Of a stretch of DNA of 64,000 nucleotides, positions 23,373 to 34,054 are shown in pieces; the stretch's first letter is position 1, and each line of letters opens with the position of its first letter. A program made the position numbers and the translations under genes. This DNA is from Aspidiotus rigidus (lineage: Eukaryota > Arthropoda > Insecta > Hemiptera > Diaspididae), in the NCBI GenBank assembly GCA_035079385.1, contig JAVHKY010000003.1, forward strand, positions 9,031,501-9,095,500. The letters are read 5' to 3'. The notes beneath the pieces were generated by a model. The model did not search any database. It saw nothing but the letters and a program-made list of their open reading frames with translations, and was not told where the DNA came from.

Positions 23373-23589
23373 TATTATGGATTTTACTCAGTCCCTTTAG
23401 TCAAAAACGTATTTCTGTGTCGAAATGTTCGTATGTATATGACAACCCTACACTTATTTTAAACTGATGGTGGGTTTGGAAGATGAAACGAAGAACGTAG
23501 AATGATCCGTGGGGAAGAAAAACTACAATCACTCACGCACACACACTCCTAGCGTTTGTACGAAACCCCTGTGACTTCACATTGATAAG
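23373..23589. other. Unassigned spacer
   Basis: Nothing recognised between the foldback and the protease relic. Confidence 0.3.
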
Positions 23590-23858
23590 GGAGAATACAT
23601 TCTACCAAGTCTGTAATCACCAAAAAATTTGAAATCAAGCATTTCAGAGGAGTATTCATGAAAGATGAACTACCTGTACCCCTAAAAACTGAAAAGGTTG
23701 ACTGTGGAGTTATAAATTTTCAAAATTCAAGTGAAGCAGGTAGTCACTGGACTGCATATTACAAAACTTTATGTAACAATAAATATTATTCTGATTCTTA
23801 TGGAAATGTCCATTTAATAGATAGGATCATGATAGGAAATTCGAATTTAATTATGTAA
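23590..23858 (+). pseudogene. Polinton/Maverick adenain-like cysteine protease fragment
   Basis: The open stretch reads FEIKHFRGVFMKDELP, then DCGVINFQNSSEAGSHWTAY and YYSDSYGN. This is the N-terminal half of the adenovirus-type (C5) maturation protease of Polinton/Maverick elements and related adintoviruses. The catalytic His is in GSHW and the acidic residue is expected in the YxDS(Y/F)G block. The catalytic Cys would lie further C-terminal and is missing, since the frame stops at 23858. No capsid, polymerase or integrase neighbours are visible, so this is an isolated relic. Confidence 0.75.
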
Positions 23859-24499
23859 TTAATGAACATAAGATTGACATAATAATTTTTGGGCTGAACA
23901 ATCCTTCTTAGTTGCATGGGTAGAATCAACTTCTGATAAGTAGTCTTATGGGATAATATCCCATCGATTCACTTCCATCCCCATTCTAATGGATCTTGCC
24001 CACAATTGTACTTGGTGGTACACTCTGTATAAATGAAACCGCGCAGTGTCTAGAATGGGAGGTAGAGAGGCCAAGTCTACGTTCCGGCGGACTTTTTTCG
24101 CGAAAGCTTGAAACCGACATTTGTTCAATGGCTTGTCTCTTGTACTACCGTACAAAATCAGAGAGTATTGCATTTTCCGTAGAGTTTTTGGTACGACACG
24201 ACTTTAATTTTTTTTATTTCAATACCAAGGTACCGTACAAGTCATGAATATGAGACAAATATTTATTCAATTTCCATCTTTTCAATATTTCTATCTCTGG
24301 TAAAAAAAAGTTGTCTGTACAATTTATAATGATGCAAGACTTCCATAAATCGCTGAACATAAGAAAAATATAGCACATCCTTATTTTTGTAATATCGAAA
24401 GCCCTTTTTTGCAGACTAGTTGCTCTATCCTGAAACCTGAATAGCTCATTTGATAGGAAATTGAACCAGGAATAACTTTTCATAGAATTTAAATTTTGG
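23859..24499. other. Unassigned sequence
   Basis: No element or gene recognised. It may contain further decayed Polinton DNA, but I cannot show it. Confidence 0.25.
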
Positions 24500-25120
24500 G
24501 AGGTATGTGGGAAAACTGATTGTGATGGTCCTCTTTTGAACGGCCTTTGCAGGCTTTAACGGGGCACTAATTGACCTAGGCTGAACATTGATAACATTAT
24601 TTGGTAGGAAATTTAAAGAGGAACAATTTTTGTTTGAAACATTTTCTAATAAAATTTTAATATAAGCAAAAGACTAAATCTTGGAGGGGGGAGGGGTTAA
24701 ACCCCTATACAAAAAGAACCTTCTTAAGGCTGAATAGCTCATTTTATAGCAAATTTAACGAGGAACAATTTTTTTTGAAACATTTTTTAATAAAATTCCA
24801 ATTTTGGGAGAGACATGGAAAAACTGATTTTGGGACTCTTTTGAACAGCCTTTGCAAAGGCACTAATTGGTGTAGGCTGAATGTTAAATACATTATTTGG
24901 TACGAAATTTAACGAGGAACAACTTTTGTTTGAAACATTTTCCAATAAAATTTCAATTTCGTGCAATATAGGCAAAAAACTAATTTTTGAGGAGTTCGGA
25001 CTCCCATAAAAAAAGAAGCTCCAGGAGGAGAACGCGGGATTTTTAGTATGTTGTTCAGGACCACATCCTGAACCATTTTCAGCAAAAAAACGTTTGTTCC
25101 AGAAATTTTTTTTCCCCCCA
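24500..25120. repeat. Diverged tandem repeat, ~150-bp unit in ~300-bp dimers
   Basis: AAATTTAACGAGGAACAA followed by TTTGAAACATTTT recurs near 24607, 24750 and 24904. A CTTTTGAACAGCCTTTGCA … TGTAGGCTGAA block occurs at about 24530-24590 and 24838-24872. The GAGGAACAT…GAAACATTTTC motif also appears at 12.7, 16.4, 20.8, 22.5 and 23.0 kb, so this is an old dispersed repeat. Confidence 0.6.
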
Positions 25121-25576
25121 ATATTGCTCTAATTTGCCTACACTAACAGGCTTAATACAATTATAGCGTCGAACTACAAGTGCGATCTTCGTCCGTAGGG
25201 TCTCCTTTGATAGATAGTTTCTTCCCTTGGAAGCGCATATCATTGAGACGTCGACATTTTCCCTTCATCCCAGTGTACGTATATCGGGTGGGTGTCTTCG
25301 CTCTGTACCAGTGGGTCACGTAAGGTTTTAGCGCGTCAATTTGCTGCGACGTCCATAATCTCATCTGCAATAGTTTTTCTCTTTCGGCTATCTAAATGAT
25401 TCTTATTTGATCCATTCAGCCTTCTTATTGGTTCATCTCTGACCTGATCAGTCAGGAGGTACGATGCACGATAACTTGACAATCGGGTGATAATTAGAGA
25501 ATGGAGGTGTTTGGGCTACGACTAGACTACAAGAAAGGGAGCGATCGGGAGAATGGGATGTAACACAACAAAATAT
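25121..25576. other. Unassigned sequence
   Basis: Nothing recognised. Confidence 0.3.
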
Positions 25577-25866
25577 GAGTCAAATGGGATTTGGTATGGT
25601 AAATTCAAGGAAGCCAAGACCTAAATAAAGCTAGTATAAAGAAGGCCTACACCTACTGTAAGCCTAGTATAATATAGTTTGAGAGTCTAAATTTTTCTCG
25701 AATCTCCAGCTAGGTATGATAGATCGGGAGTTGAAATTTTTCCAAGTCCCCTCCCACTATCATATTATATGGCTCGAGAGTCGAAATTTTTCCAAGTTTT
25801 TTGTTGGACGGCGCAGGGCGGACGCCAAATTTCTCAGAAAGCCCCCCATAAAACAGGTTCCCTGTT
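25577..25866 (+). mobile_element. Type 1 element, 5'-truncated copy C
   Basis: It starts within the unique region (GGGATTTGGTATGG…AGGAAGCC), then a few diverged minisatellite units, the GGACGGCGCAGGGCGGACG tract and the intact 3' end ATAAAACAGGTTCCCTGTT. Beyond the A-run PLE sequence resumes (AAAGTTAACGG, compare AAAGTTAATGG at 42.22 kb). Confidence 0.75.
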
Positions 25867-26905
25867 AAAAGTTAACGGAAAATACCCCTATTTCCAACGT
25901 AGATACTATGGGAGGATACCAGGAATTGAGATACCTCAGAAACTCACCAAAGTATCCGGGGGACCAGTCCAGGTGCATAGAACGTCATCAACGTACCTGT
26001 GCCAATAGTGAATATGATTAAGTAACACCTGGTTCGAGGAAAAGAGGTCAAGTTCAAACTTAGACATGAAAATTTCACTGATGAGAGAGCCTAAAAGAGG
26101 CCCAATGGGGATTCCTACTTCATCAGGGAATTCGAAAAATTTCCCTTCGAATTTACAATAGTTAGGGGGAGATCGAAAAATTCTTGATGCTCATTGTGAG
26201 GAATGTTGGCTTTGACAAGTTGCTCACCCATACGCTGGATAGTAGCAGCCTTAGGAATATTCGGGAACAAACCAACAACATCAAACGAGCAGACGGTCGT
26301 TCCCGGGGGAAGACTTACACTCTTCAGAACGTCAGTTGAACCGCGTTATGCAAAAGCCGTCCAAGCGACATTTTTTAAATCTGGCGAATGGGTACACTGT
26401 CATAATGCATTTAAAGGTCTCTTCCCCAAAACGATGAAGTGTCGCTTGGACGGCTTTTGCATAACGCGGTTCAGTTAAAGAGGCCGAATTCAAGACCGAA
26501 TGAGGAGATTCAAAATCAATGCGATGTTTGAACCAACGGTCCAGGAATTTGGCAAGGAGGTAGGTGGGAGAGAAGATGAATGAAACCACGGGTCGCATCG
26601 GGGTATTATTCTTATGCACTTTAGGCAGCCCGTAGAGGAGGGGAAGGGGGCATGGGGTTGGGAACAAGGAGGGATTTTTTCATAGCTGGAGTTTTGATAA
26701 TAGCCTCACTCCTGCTGATGACACTCCTAACTTCTTTAACATGTTTAGGGAAGCTGAAATCCTCACTCTCTTTCGCCCCACACTGCTGGAGCACTTCGTG
26801 GACCTTAGAAGAATAGGCGGATTCCTTCATCACCACAACAGCATTGCCTTTGTCAGCCTTAGTGACGATTAAGTCTCGCTCTTTAATTTTCCTCTTTAAA
26901 TTGAA
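25867..26905 (-). mobile_element. Penelope-like element fragment (family 1) with nested MITE
   Basis: Minus-strand RT fragment running from TKADKGNAVVVMKESAYSSK (about 26875) through [22 protein letters not shown], the motif A region and motif B/C remnants to the thumb near 25870. A ~60-bp deletion near 26170 and a 135-bp MITE at 26338-26472 interrupt it. It is very close to the 1-999 fragment. Both ends are abutted by type 1 pieces. Confidence 0.8.
26338..26472. mobile_element. MITE, 135 bp, perfect inverted ends, AGTT target duplication
   Basis: It starts GAACCGCGTTATGCAAAAGC and ends with its exact reverse complement; the perfect arms span about 32 bp including GTCCAAGCGAC. AGTT lies at both 26334-26337 and 26473-26476. 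The uninterrupted PLE at 711-716 has a single GTCAGTTAAAG, so this is a clean insertion with a 4-bp duplication. Such 4-bp duplications are known for Chapaev and Sola1 groups, among others; the family is undecided. Confidence 0.9.
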
Positions 26906-26943
26906 TCACTCCTCCAAATTTATTACTCATGCAAGGGAGGGGG

Positions 26944-27075
26944 TTAGCTCGAGAATCGAAATTTTTCCAAGTCCCTCTCCTATCATATATGGCTCGAGAG
27001 TCGAAGTTTTTTGCTGGACGGCGGACGGCGCACGGCAAATTTCTCAAAATACCCCCATAAAACAGGTTCCCTGTT
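26944..27075 (+). mobile_element. Type 1 element, 3' fragment E
   Basis: Two minisatellite units, the GGACGGCGGACGGCGCACGG tract and the terminal ATAAAACAGGTTCCCTGTT followed by AAAA. The 5' part is absent. Confidence 0.75.
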
Positions 27076-29013
27076 AAAATGAAAAATATGGCGAACTAGC
27101 CGCGGAAATACAACAATTCAGAAGGTGGTGAATCCGACAGTAATACCCTCCACCGGAGTTACACCCACAAAAACGAGGCGGGGCGTGGAGAAGCTACCGA
27201 GAAAAACCGTGAGGTTGCGGATATTCATGCTGATGCAGAAGGCGGTGATATTGGCGACCCTAAGAATAGTTCGGAGAATTCTTGGAGAGACGTACATTAT
27301 AGACTATGACTATGGTGAAAACCTGCCGTAGTCTACAATACCGGAAAAACCTTTATTCAAGTAGAGCATTCTATGTACGAAGTGAATTTCTAAATTTAAT
27401 GTTTAGTAACGCCTACCGGACGCTTTTCCCTGGGCAAAGGCCTTCCCGACCTTTTTTCATATCTCCCTATAATTTTACAAATTTTTGTTCTATTTCGTCC
27501 CACCACACTGCTGCTTGTCAATAAGGGGAGTTGAAAAAAAGTGATTTGGAGTGGTTAAAGAGAAATATTGAAGGAGCTGAAAATTCATTTTTTCTGGAAG
27601 ACTTCATCGGACTTTGGTCCCGGAAATTTGTAAAATTTTGTCAATCCTATGAAAGATTAGAGACGAAGAAAAACTTCTCACCCTAAACTTTACGAAAGAT
27701 GATAGAAAAGTAAAATTTCGTATCTTAAGCTCTGTTAAGAGAGAAAACTTAATACTTCAATAATTGAGAAGTTATGTGCAGCACAGACTTTGATTTCCAT
27801 ATTCTTGATACGGTTGAAAATTCGTACACATCTCACAAAATAGCAGTGTCAGATGAAGTATCCCATCTCTAGGCTGTCTGCCAATATCCATGTTTTTCTT
27901 TATCGAGACTGGAATCTCCCACGTTGCTTCTTAAAAGAGGATTCAAATATCACTTTTTAAAATACGTGCGGTAAAATGCAAAGACAAATTATAAAATATT
28001 ATTTCTAAAGCAATAGACATCGTCGTTTGGAAATTATTGAATTTGCATTTTATACTCTACTAATACACAGTAGTCACTCGTCTCCAATATTTCAACTCAA
28101 CATTCGCGGCACTTTTGGACGAGCTTTTCTATCATGAGGTTAGAGAATGAGAATTTTTCTGGGCCCGATCCAAAATTGCAATTTTATCCAACGTTTTTTC
28201 TCCCGTCCCCATCATTTTTTGTCACAATGTTTTGATATAGTATATATATATTTTTTTTATATTAAAACCGTCACTAGAGGAAACACGTATGCTCCAACCA
28301 CCCTCAGACGAAGCACAAAAAGACGCCTATAGCAGTAAAAAGCGACGGTGTTCAGGAAAATTATGTGACGTTTACTTGCGTCATTCACTTTGGCATTGAA
28401 AAGTGAATTACGAGTAGAATCGACCAGAAACGCGTTTGATAGTGCAAATTTTCGAGACCATGATAGTATAATCGAAAATTTTCAACTTTTTTGTAGCAGA
28501 AATTCTGAAGCAAATTTTCTACTAGTTTGCGTTGATATCTATTCATCAGAATGTAGAAAAATTATACCCTTCTTGACCATTGTTCTTGAATGTTATGTGG
28601 ACAAATTGATATAGATTTAATAGTTGTCATTCTTGAAATTCATTTCAAACACAGGAAGAAAATTTCTCCTGATTTCAGTCGACTAAACATGAATTTTCGC
28701 AGATGAGAAATTCTTCAAAATGTCGCAGCATACTTTTCACTTTCGTTTAATTGTAGGCTGATGTGTAAATTAAGGTTCTGGTACCAGACCAACAAGTGTG
28801 GAGTTCGTTTACAGTAATGTATAAGAAGTTCAAGATCACGGTGCGCATAAATTAATATTAACAGAACTACGTCAATGAACGGTCGCGTGTGTAGATAAAC
28901 CGTACGAGTATTTGAACGCGAAAAGTGTCAATCGACGTGAAATATTCGCTGAGTAAATATTACATAAGTTTGGTAATGTGAATCGCTAGCGATTAAGTGT
29001 ACTTTCATTTACG
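27076..29013. other. Unassigned sequence
   Basis: Short open stretches (27125-27331, 28390-28614) match nothing recognised. No repeats with the rest of the window were noticed. Confidence 0.3.
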
Positions 29014-29151
29014 ATGTCAATGAATCCGTCCAGCAACCAAAACCACGCCAAATTTCAAGTTCCAGATGACCTGTGCAAAATTTTCGAACTTGACACAAAT
29101 TTCAAATATAGTCGAGAAGAAAAAAACGAGGGGGAGTTGTTAGGACAACTG
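29014..29151 (+). CDS. Possible first coding exon of an unknown host gene
   Basis: ATG at 29014 opens 46 codons encoding MSMNPSSNQNHAKFQVPDD… and ending EGELLGQL. A consensus-like splice donor GTATGT follows at 29152 in phase 0. Residue composition is ordinary and there is no repeat overlap. No domain is recognised, and the 3' partner exon cannot be identified. The region upstream has no element and could be a 5' leader. Confidence 0.3.
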
Positions 29152-29593
29152 GTATGTTGGGGCGTAGTATGAGAAAGTCGTTTTTCAGAAATAAATGAGA
29201 ACAATCTCTATTTATATTGACTGTTACGAAAACTGCTCGTAGGTACAATAACCCGAGTGAGGGAGTCGACCTGAAAGTCAGAGGTTCGTTTGACATGATG
29301 AGGTTCATTGAAATGAGCTGTTCTATAATGTACTCGTATTAATGTTGATAGGATGATATTCTATTTCTAATTTGAAAAGTTTTAAGATAGATACATTAGT
29401 GTATATGTCATGCTGCAAGAGGCAGCTTTAGAGAGAAACTAAATAAAAATTCATATAGATGTGAGTGTCAGAGTCGATGGCTTTTGTAAGAGTCTTGAAA
29501 CAATGGCTGTTGTGTGGATAAAAGAGAAAAACTCGCAGCTTACTTCCTTAGCTGGTCGGGATTATACTTTCATTGACTGTGTTAATCCAGGCA
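29152..29593. other. Unassigned sequence (would be intron if the exon is real)
   Basis: No element recognised. Confidence 0.25.
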
Positions 29594-29872
29594 AATAGGG
29601 AACCTGTTTTGTGGGGGTTTCTTTGTTTATACTTTTGATATGTTCCATGTCTTTTCTCTCGCCGGACCCCGATTTTGAAACTCGCGAGTACACCCCGCGT
29701 AATAATAATAAATAATTAATTAATTATTAATTAAATAATTAAATAATTAAATAAATAAATAATTAAATAAATAAATGATTAAATAATTAATATAATTAAT
29801 AATTAGAAAATCTCTACCCCTTGGTTGATTCAGAAATTCGCGAGTACACCCCGCGTAATAATAATAATTAAT

Positions 29873-29903
<31 letters not shown>

Positions 29904-30755
29904 AAATAAATAATTAAATAATTAAATAAATAAATAAATAAATAAATAATTAAATAATTATTTAATTAAATAGTTAAATAATTAAATAAATAAATAAATG
30001 AATAAATAATTAATATAATTAATAATTAGAAAATTTTCCAAGTCCCTCTTCCTATCATATATGGCTGGATAGTCGAAATTTTTCCAAGTCCCCTAGACTT
30101 GAATTGTCTCATACCATTCCAATACAACAGCGAGTTCGCGCTACCTCATATTTCTCATAGAAGACTTGAATTTTCTCATACCATTCCAATACAACAGCGA
30201 GATCGCTCGTTCGCCCCACGAAAGTTGATACCTCAAAATATAGAACACCCACAATTACCTCAAAATATTTCTCATACAAGACTTATACGACGCCAAGATA
30301 GGTAAAGGGGTAAACGAATAATATCTCACGAACACTTGACCTAGTAGAAGCCTAGACTGAAATATTTCAAGATGACTGATAAAATATAAAAGACATGGAA
30401 CATGATTTTCATTTATTTGGCTATGCCAGAAAATTTTTTTCTAAATAAAGATGTTCCCTATCATCTTGAGAATTTGAGCTCGAAAGTTCATATGTTCTCA
30501 TGCACCCCCTACCAAATACAGCATAATATTCGAATTTTTTCTAACGTCCTTTCCCATCATTATATAGCTTGAGAGTGAAATTTTTCCGAGTCCCTTTCTC
30601 ATCATATATACGTATAGCTTGAAAATCGAAAGTTATTTTGACGTCTCCCTCCTATGACCTATAGCTCCGAGGCTAAAATTTTTTCAAGTTTGCCGGATAG
30701 CGCCAAGCACCCGTAATTTTTCTTCAATTTACCTCTCATAAAACAGGTTCCCTGT
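29594..30755. mobile_element. Composite type 1 element D containing a type 3 repeat
   Basis: The left end AATAGGGAACCTGTTTTGTGG and right end CATAAAACAGGTTCCCTGT are both type 1 3'-type ends facing outward. Between them are an inverted copy of the 11.65-12.59 kb type 3 block (29640-30420) and diverged minisatellite units (30545-30710). This looks like two type 1 pieces joined, or a type 1 element that captured the type 3 block. Confidence 0.6.
29640..30420. repeat. Type 3 composite repeat, inverted relative to 11.65-12.59 kb
   Basis: Contains GAGTACACCCCGCGTAATAA blocks, AAATAAATAAATA tracts, and the GTCTCATACCATTCCAATAC / CAACAGCGAGATCGC units in mirror order to the 11.65-kb copy. Confidence 0.75.
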
Positions 30756-31248
30756 GTTAAAAAGAGATAATTGATTTTTTATGATCATTGGAAAAGTATG
30801 GAATAAAGCGGTCAGTAGTGGATGCACGGTTGGAGAAATTTGGTAGCTTCATCCTTTTGAAAGGAGGAAGTTATTAGATAAGAGAAAGTAGAGGTAGATC
30901 AAGTATTTGTCACAAGACGTTGGGCTAGTCCGTAAGCGAAAAGCGACGCCAATTTACAACGTGTTCAGTGAGAATTGTTAGTAGTCGTCAAATTTTTGGC
31001 CGAAGATTGTCTTGCCATGAAAGAGGTCACGAAATGAAAACAGAGCTCCTAAACTGTAAAACATTACTACCTAAGAGAAAAATGAATCCTTTGGAAAATT
31101 CTGAATAAGTGGAAATTTTCAAGTCCTGAAGATTCTAACTTGAGGAAAGGTTGTATGAAGATCAGCTTCGTCAAATGACATGAGGGTTGAGTTTAGTGAG
31201 AAGTGTATAAAGGTACCTTGAACATAGAATTGACACTGTCCGAAACGT
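30756..31248. other. Unassigned sequence
   Basis: Nothing recognised. Confidence 0.3.
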
Positions 31249-31314
31249 TAGAATACTCAAAGAGTAGAGTAAACGAAAAACCAATTACAAAGACCGCAGA
31301 TATAAAGGAGAAGA

Positions 31315-31350
31315 TGCGAGATCTTTCGGTTAACAAACCATCATCGGGCA
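31315..31350 (-). ncRNA. Hammerhead-like motif, inverted PLE arm
   Basis: Mirror copy of the motif at 32915-32950, with the same stems and the same T-to-C core change. Confidence 0.5.
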
Positions 31351-31523
31351 AAGTTAGAACGCCACTGACCCAGATACGACTCATAAAACAGAATACCAAC
31401 GAGATCAGGATTGAACGAGCGAGCCCTCGCGAGGTGACTCAAACTCGTATACCAATTCAACTAAACCTTCGTCGGGAAAATACCTGTTGAGTACGGTAAT
31501 ATCGTCACTGTTCAGATGACGCA

Positions 31524-31817
31524 CTATTTCGATATTTTCCAACGCAACGCGCTTGAAGTAAGAATTCTCCTTGTGGAGAAGGGCAGCCGCCCTTCCTTGA
31601 AACTATGACCACTGGAGATAAGGTGGTCCGCAAAGGCCGAATCACCCAAATTACCTTTCTTCCAGGCCTTAAGGTGCTCCTCTACTCGAATTCCAAGCTG
31701 GCGACCCGTCTCGCCTATGTATACGCCGTTACAATCCTTGCACTCTAATTTGTACACCCCGCTCCTCTCCCCCCGCGGGATGGGGTCCTTTAGCCTAACA
31801 AACAAACCCTTCACAGG
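31524..31817 (-). pseudogene. PLE GIY-YIG endonuclease in the inverted arm
   Basis: The frame reads RLKDPIPRGERSGVYKLECKD, then GVYIGETGRQL, EHLKAWKKGNLG and FADHLISSGHSF. Two cysteines sit between GVY and YIG and two histidines follow (DHL…GHS), the CCHH arrangement typical of PLE endonucleases. The frame is lost after about 31560 relative to the plus-strand copy. It lacks an RT and can only be a by-product of the inverted duplication. Confidence 0.8.
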
Positions 31818-31826
31818 AGAGGAAAA

Positions 31827-32282
31827 CAAGTCCTCGTTTCGGAGATATTTATGTCCAGATTTGAGGTTGACTTGTTTTTCTCTGGCCAAGTGCTACTGAG
31901 TCACATCCATTACTGGCACCGATATGTGGACGATATATTATGTGCGTGGACCGGTCCTCAAGAGCTCCTTGGTGAGTTTCTTCAGTATCTGAATAAAATG
32001 TATCCCTCCATAAAATTTACTACAGAAATTGGAGGTTCTTCCATAAACTTTCTGGATCTCACTATCTCTGATAGAGATGGGGACCATGAATTTGCGATAT
32101 TCAGGAAGGATACTTCGACCGATACAGTTGTCCTTGGATCGTCCTTCTGTCCGTTTTCTCATAAGATCGCTGCCTTCAATAGTTATATTCATCGACTGAC
32201 TAGCATTCCGCTAAGTCAACCAGCTTTCCAAAAGGAGCTGGCTACCATTAAGCACTTGGCCGCTGTGAATGAGGTCAACTAG
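31827..32282 (+). pseudogene. PLE RT palm/thumb fragment
   Basis: Begins at SEIFMSRFEVDLF (end of motif B), then HYWHRYVDDILCAWTGPQELL (motif C) and FLDLTISDRDGDHEFAIFRK (motifs D/E). It ends at TAG at 32281 in AAVNEVN*D, where relatives read through. An in-frame stop and 5' truncation make it non-functional. Confidence 0.85.
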
Positions 32283-32458
32283 GACATTGACCGTATGGTC
32301 CGTAAAAAACTTACGAGGAAGGGTCTTGATTCTACCACTTCCCTCCCCCGCGATCTGAGTGGTAATAATAATAAGAGATTACGTTGGATCAAGCTCCCGT
32401 TTTTGGCTGAGTTTTCATCCAAGCTGTCTCGTGTCCTCTGCCCCTTTGGCTTCAGGGT

Positions 32459-32860
32459 TTGTTTGTTAGGCTAAAGGACCCTATCCCGCGGGGGGAGAGG
32501 AGCGGGGTGTACGAATTGGAGTGCAAGGATTGTAACGGCGTATACATAGGCGAGACTGGTCGACAGCTTCGAATTCGAGTAGAGGAGCACCGTAAGGCCT
32601 GGAAGAAAGGTAATTTGGGTGATTCGGCCTTTGCGGACCACCTTATCTCCAGTGGTTATAGTTTCAAGGAAGGTTCGGCTACCCTTCTCCACAAGGAGAA
32701 TTCTTACTTCAAGCGCGTTGCGTTGGAAAATATCGAAATAGTGCGTCATCTGAACAGTGACGATATTACCGTACTCAACAGGTATTTTCCCGACGAAGGT
32801 TTAGTTGAATTGGTGTACGAGTTTGAGTCAGCTCGCGAGGGCTCGCTCGTTCAATCCTGA
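32459..32860 (+). pseudogene. PLE GIY-YIG endonuclease
   Basis: 133 codons with the whole domain: RSGVYELECKDCNGVYIGET (GIY and YIG motifs with a Cys pair between), RIRVEEHRKAW (Arg), FADHLISSGYSFKEG (second His of the usual pair is Tyr here), and LENIEIVRHLNSDDITVLNR with the acidic residue. Intact in frame but separated from the RT by a stop and a frame change. The domain nicks DNA for target-primed reverse transcription. Confidence 0.85.
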
Positions 32861-32914
32861 TCTCGTTGGTATTCTGTTTTATGAGTCGTATCTGGGTCAG
32901 TGGCGTTCTAACTT

Positions 32915-32950
32915 TGCCCGATGATGGTTTGTTAACCGAAAGATCTCGCA
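32915..32950 (+). ncRNA. Hammerhead-ribozyme-like motif in PLE 3' end
   Basis: Stem I TGC/GCA (32915-32917, 32948-32950), core CCGATGA (one change from CTGATGA), one extra T, stem II GGTT/AACC (32926-32929, 32934-32937), GAAA at 32938, palindromic stem III AGATCT and C at the expected cleavage site. PLEs are known to carry such minimal hammerheads with short palindromic stem III that act as dimers. The core change probably weakens this copy. Confidence 0.55.
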
Positions 32951-33022
32951 TCTTCTCCTTTATGTGTATATCTGAGGTCTTTGTAATTGGTTTTTCGTTT
33001 ACTCTACTCTTCGAGTATTCTG

Positions 33023-33926
33023 TCATTAACTTGAACATACTCAAACACCTTTCCTGGCAGGTGTTCTTCATTCTCATTTGTACGTAGTTAATTTTTGTGA
33101 AGCTATCCTATACAAACACGAGTTATTTTGAGCGTCGCTATATTTTTTTATGCGTTGTTTATATTGTCTCAATAATTATGTCTAGACGTGTATACAATTT
33201 TTTAATGTTGAAAAACATACATTTCTCTAAAAGACGATTTGGAGTGCGAAATTATATAGTACTCACAATAATGTACTTTGTATTCTCAACGAGTTCTGAT
33301 AAGGAGCCGGCTGATACCAATCATTCATAGATATCAGTAAAGTTGAGTGCACAAACCTCCTAACATAAGTGCCCTAAATTGATAAATGGATGAAAATTTT
33401 TTTAGAAGAAAATACTTTAACTCACCATATTGGCACTTGATGTTAACTTAATATTAGTAACTATATGGAACAGCCAATTATGATGGTGATCATAGCATTG
33501 CGTTTATGTTTACGAGACAATTATAAGTTAAGCGGAAAATCGTCAATTCATTCTTTACCATCGACTCACTCCAATTTCATGAATGATTTATCACCAGACT
33601 TATTCTCGATTTTTGACGCTATTTTATCTAACCTGGATAGGACTTGTGGCATTATAGTAATAAATTTGAAGAAAAATTTCTAGTTCTTATTGTACGTATT
33701 GTGGACAAGCCGAATAAAAATAAAATTCATGAAAATTTGTATATCCGTTTTTTCTTCCCGTGGCTTATATCGTTTTCTTATAGAACCTAGAAGAAGTACA
33801 TTCCAGTGCAGGTCTGATGAGAAGGAAAGCGATAGGGGACAAAATGCTCCGGGCTCGAACTTTTTGAAGGGCCCGATACTTGTAAAACGCTCGAATTTTT
33901 TCGCCATTTGACGATAGAAGAAAAAA
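33023..33926. other. Unassigned sequence
   Basis: No element or gene recognised in this interval. Confidence 0.3.
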
Positions 33927-34054
33927 TTAGAAGCCAATGCAGACGTTGCAATGGCAGCAGAGAACCCGCAATTCCTTAACTCGACCTCTCAGGTGGTGTG
34001 GAACTGGGTTGATAATCTTGTCATATAATTCAAATCGAAATTATCATTCTACAT

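Larger units (their letters stand above)
31249..33022 (+). mobile_element. 5'-truncated Penelope-like element with inverted 3' end in front
   Basis: The plus-strand element starts inside RT motif B (about 31827), runs through motif C, the thumb, the GIY-YIG endonuclease and the 3' end at about 33022. Directly before it, 31249-31817 is a near-identical reverse complement of 32452-33022, the endonuclease plus 3' end. Such inverted terminal duplications are a known Penelope arrangement (pseudo-LTRs). The small number of differences between arms suggests they arose together. Confidence 0.85.

Noticed and set aside
31249..33022. LTR retrotransposon with terminal repeats
   Set aside because: The terminal repeats are inverted, contain the endonuclease coding region, and the RT is of Penelope type. 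No gag, protease or integrase is present.
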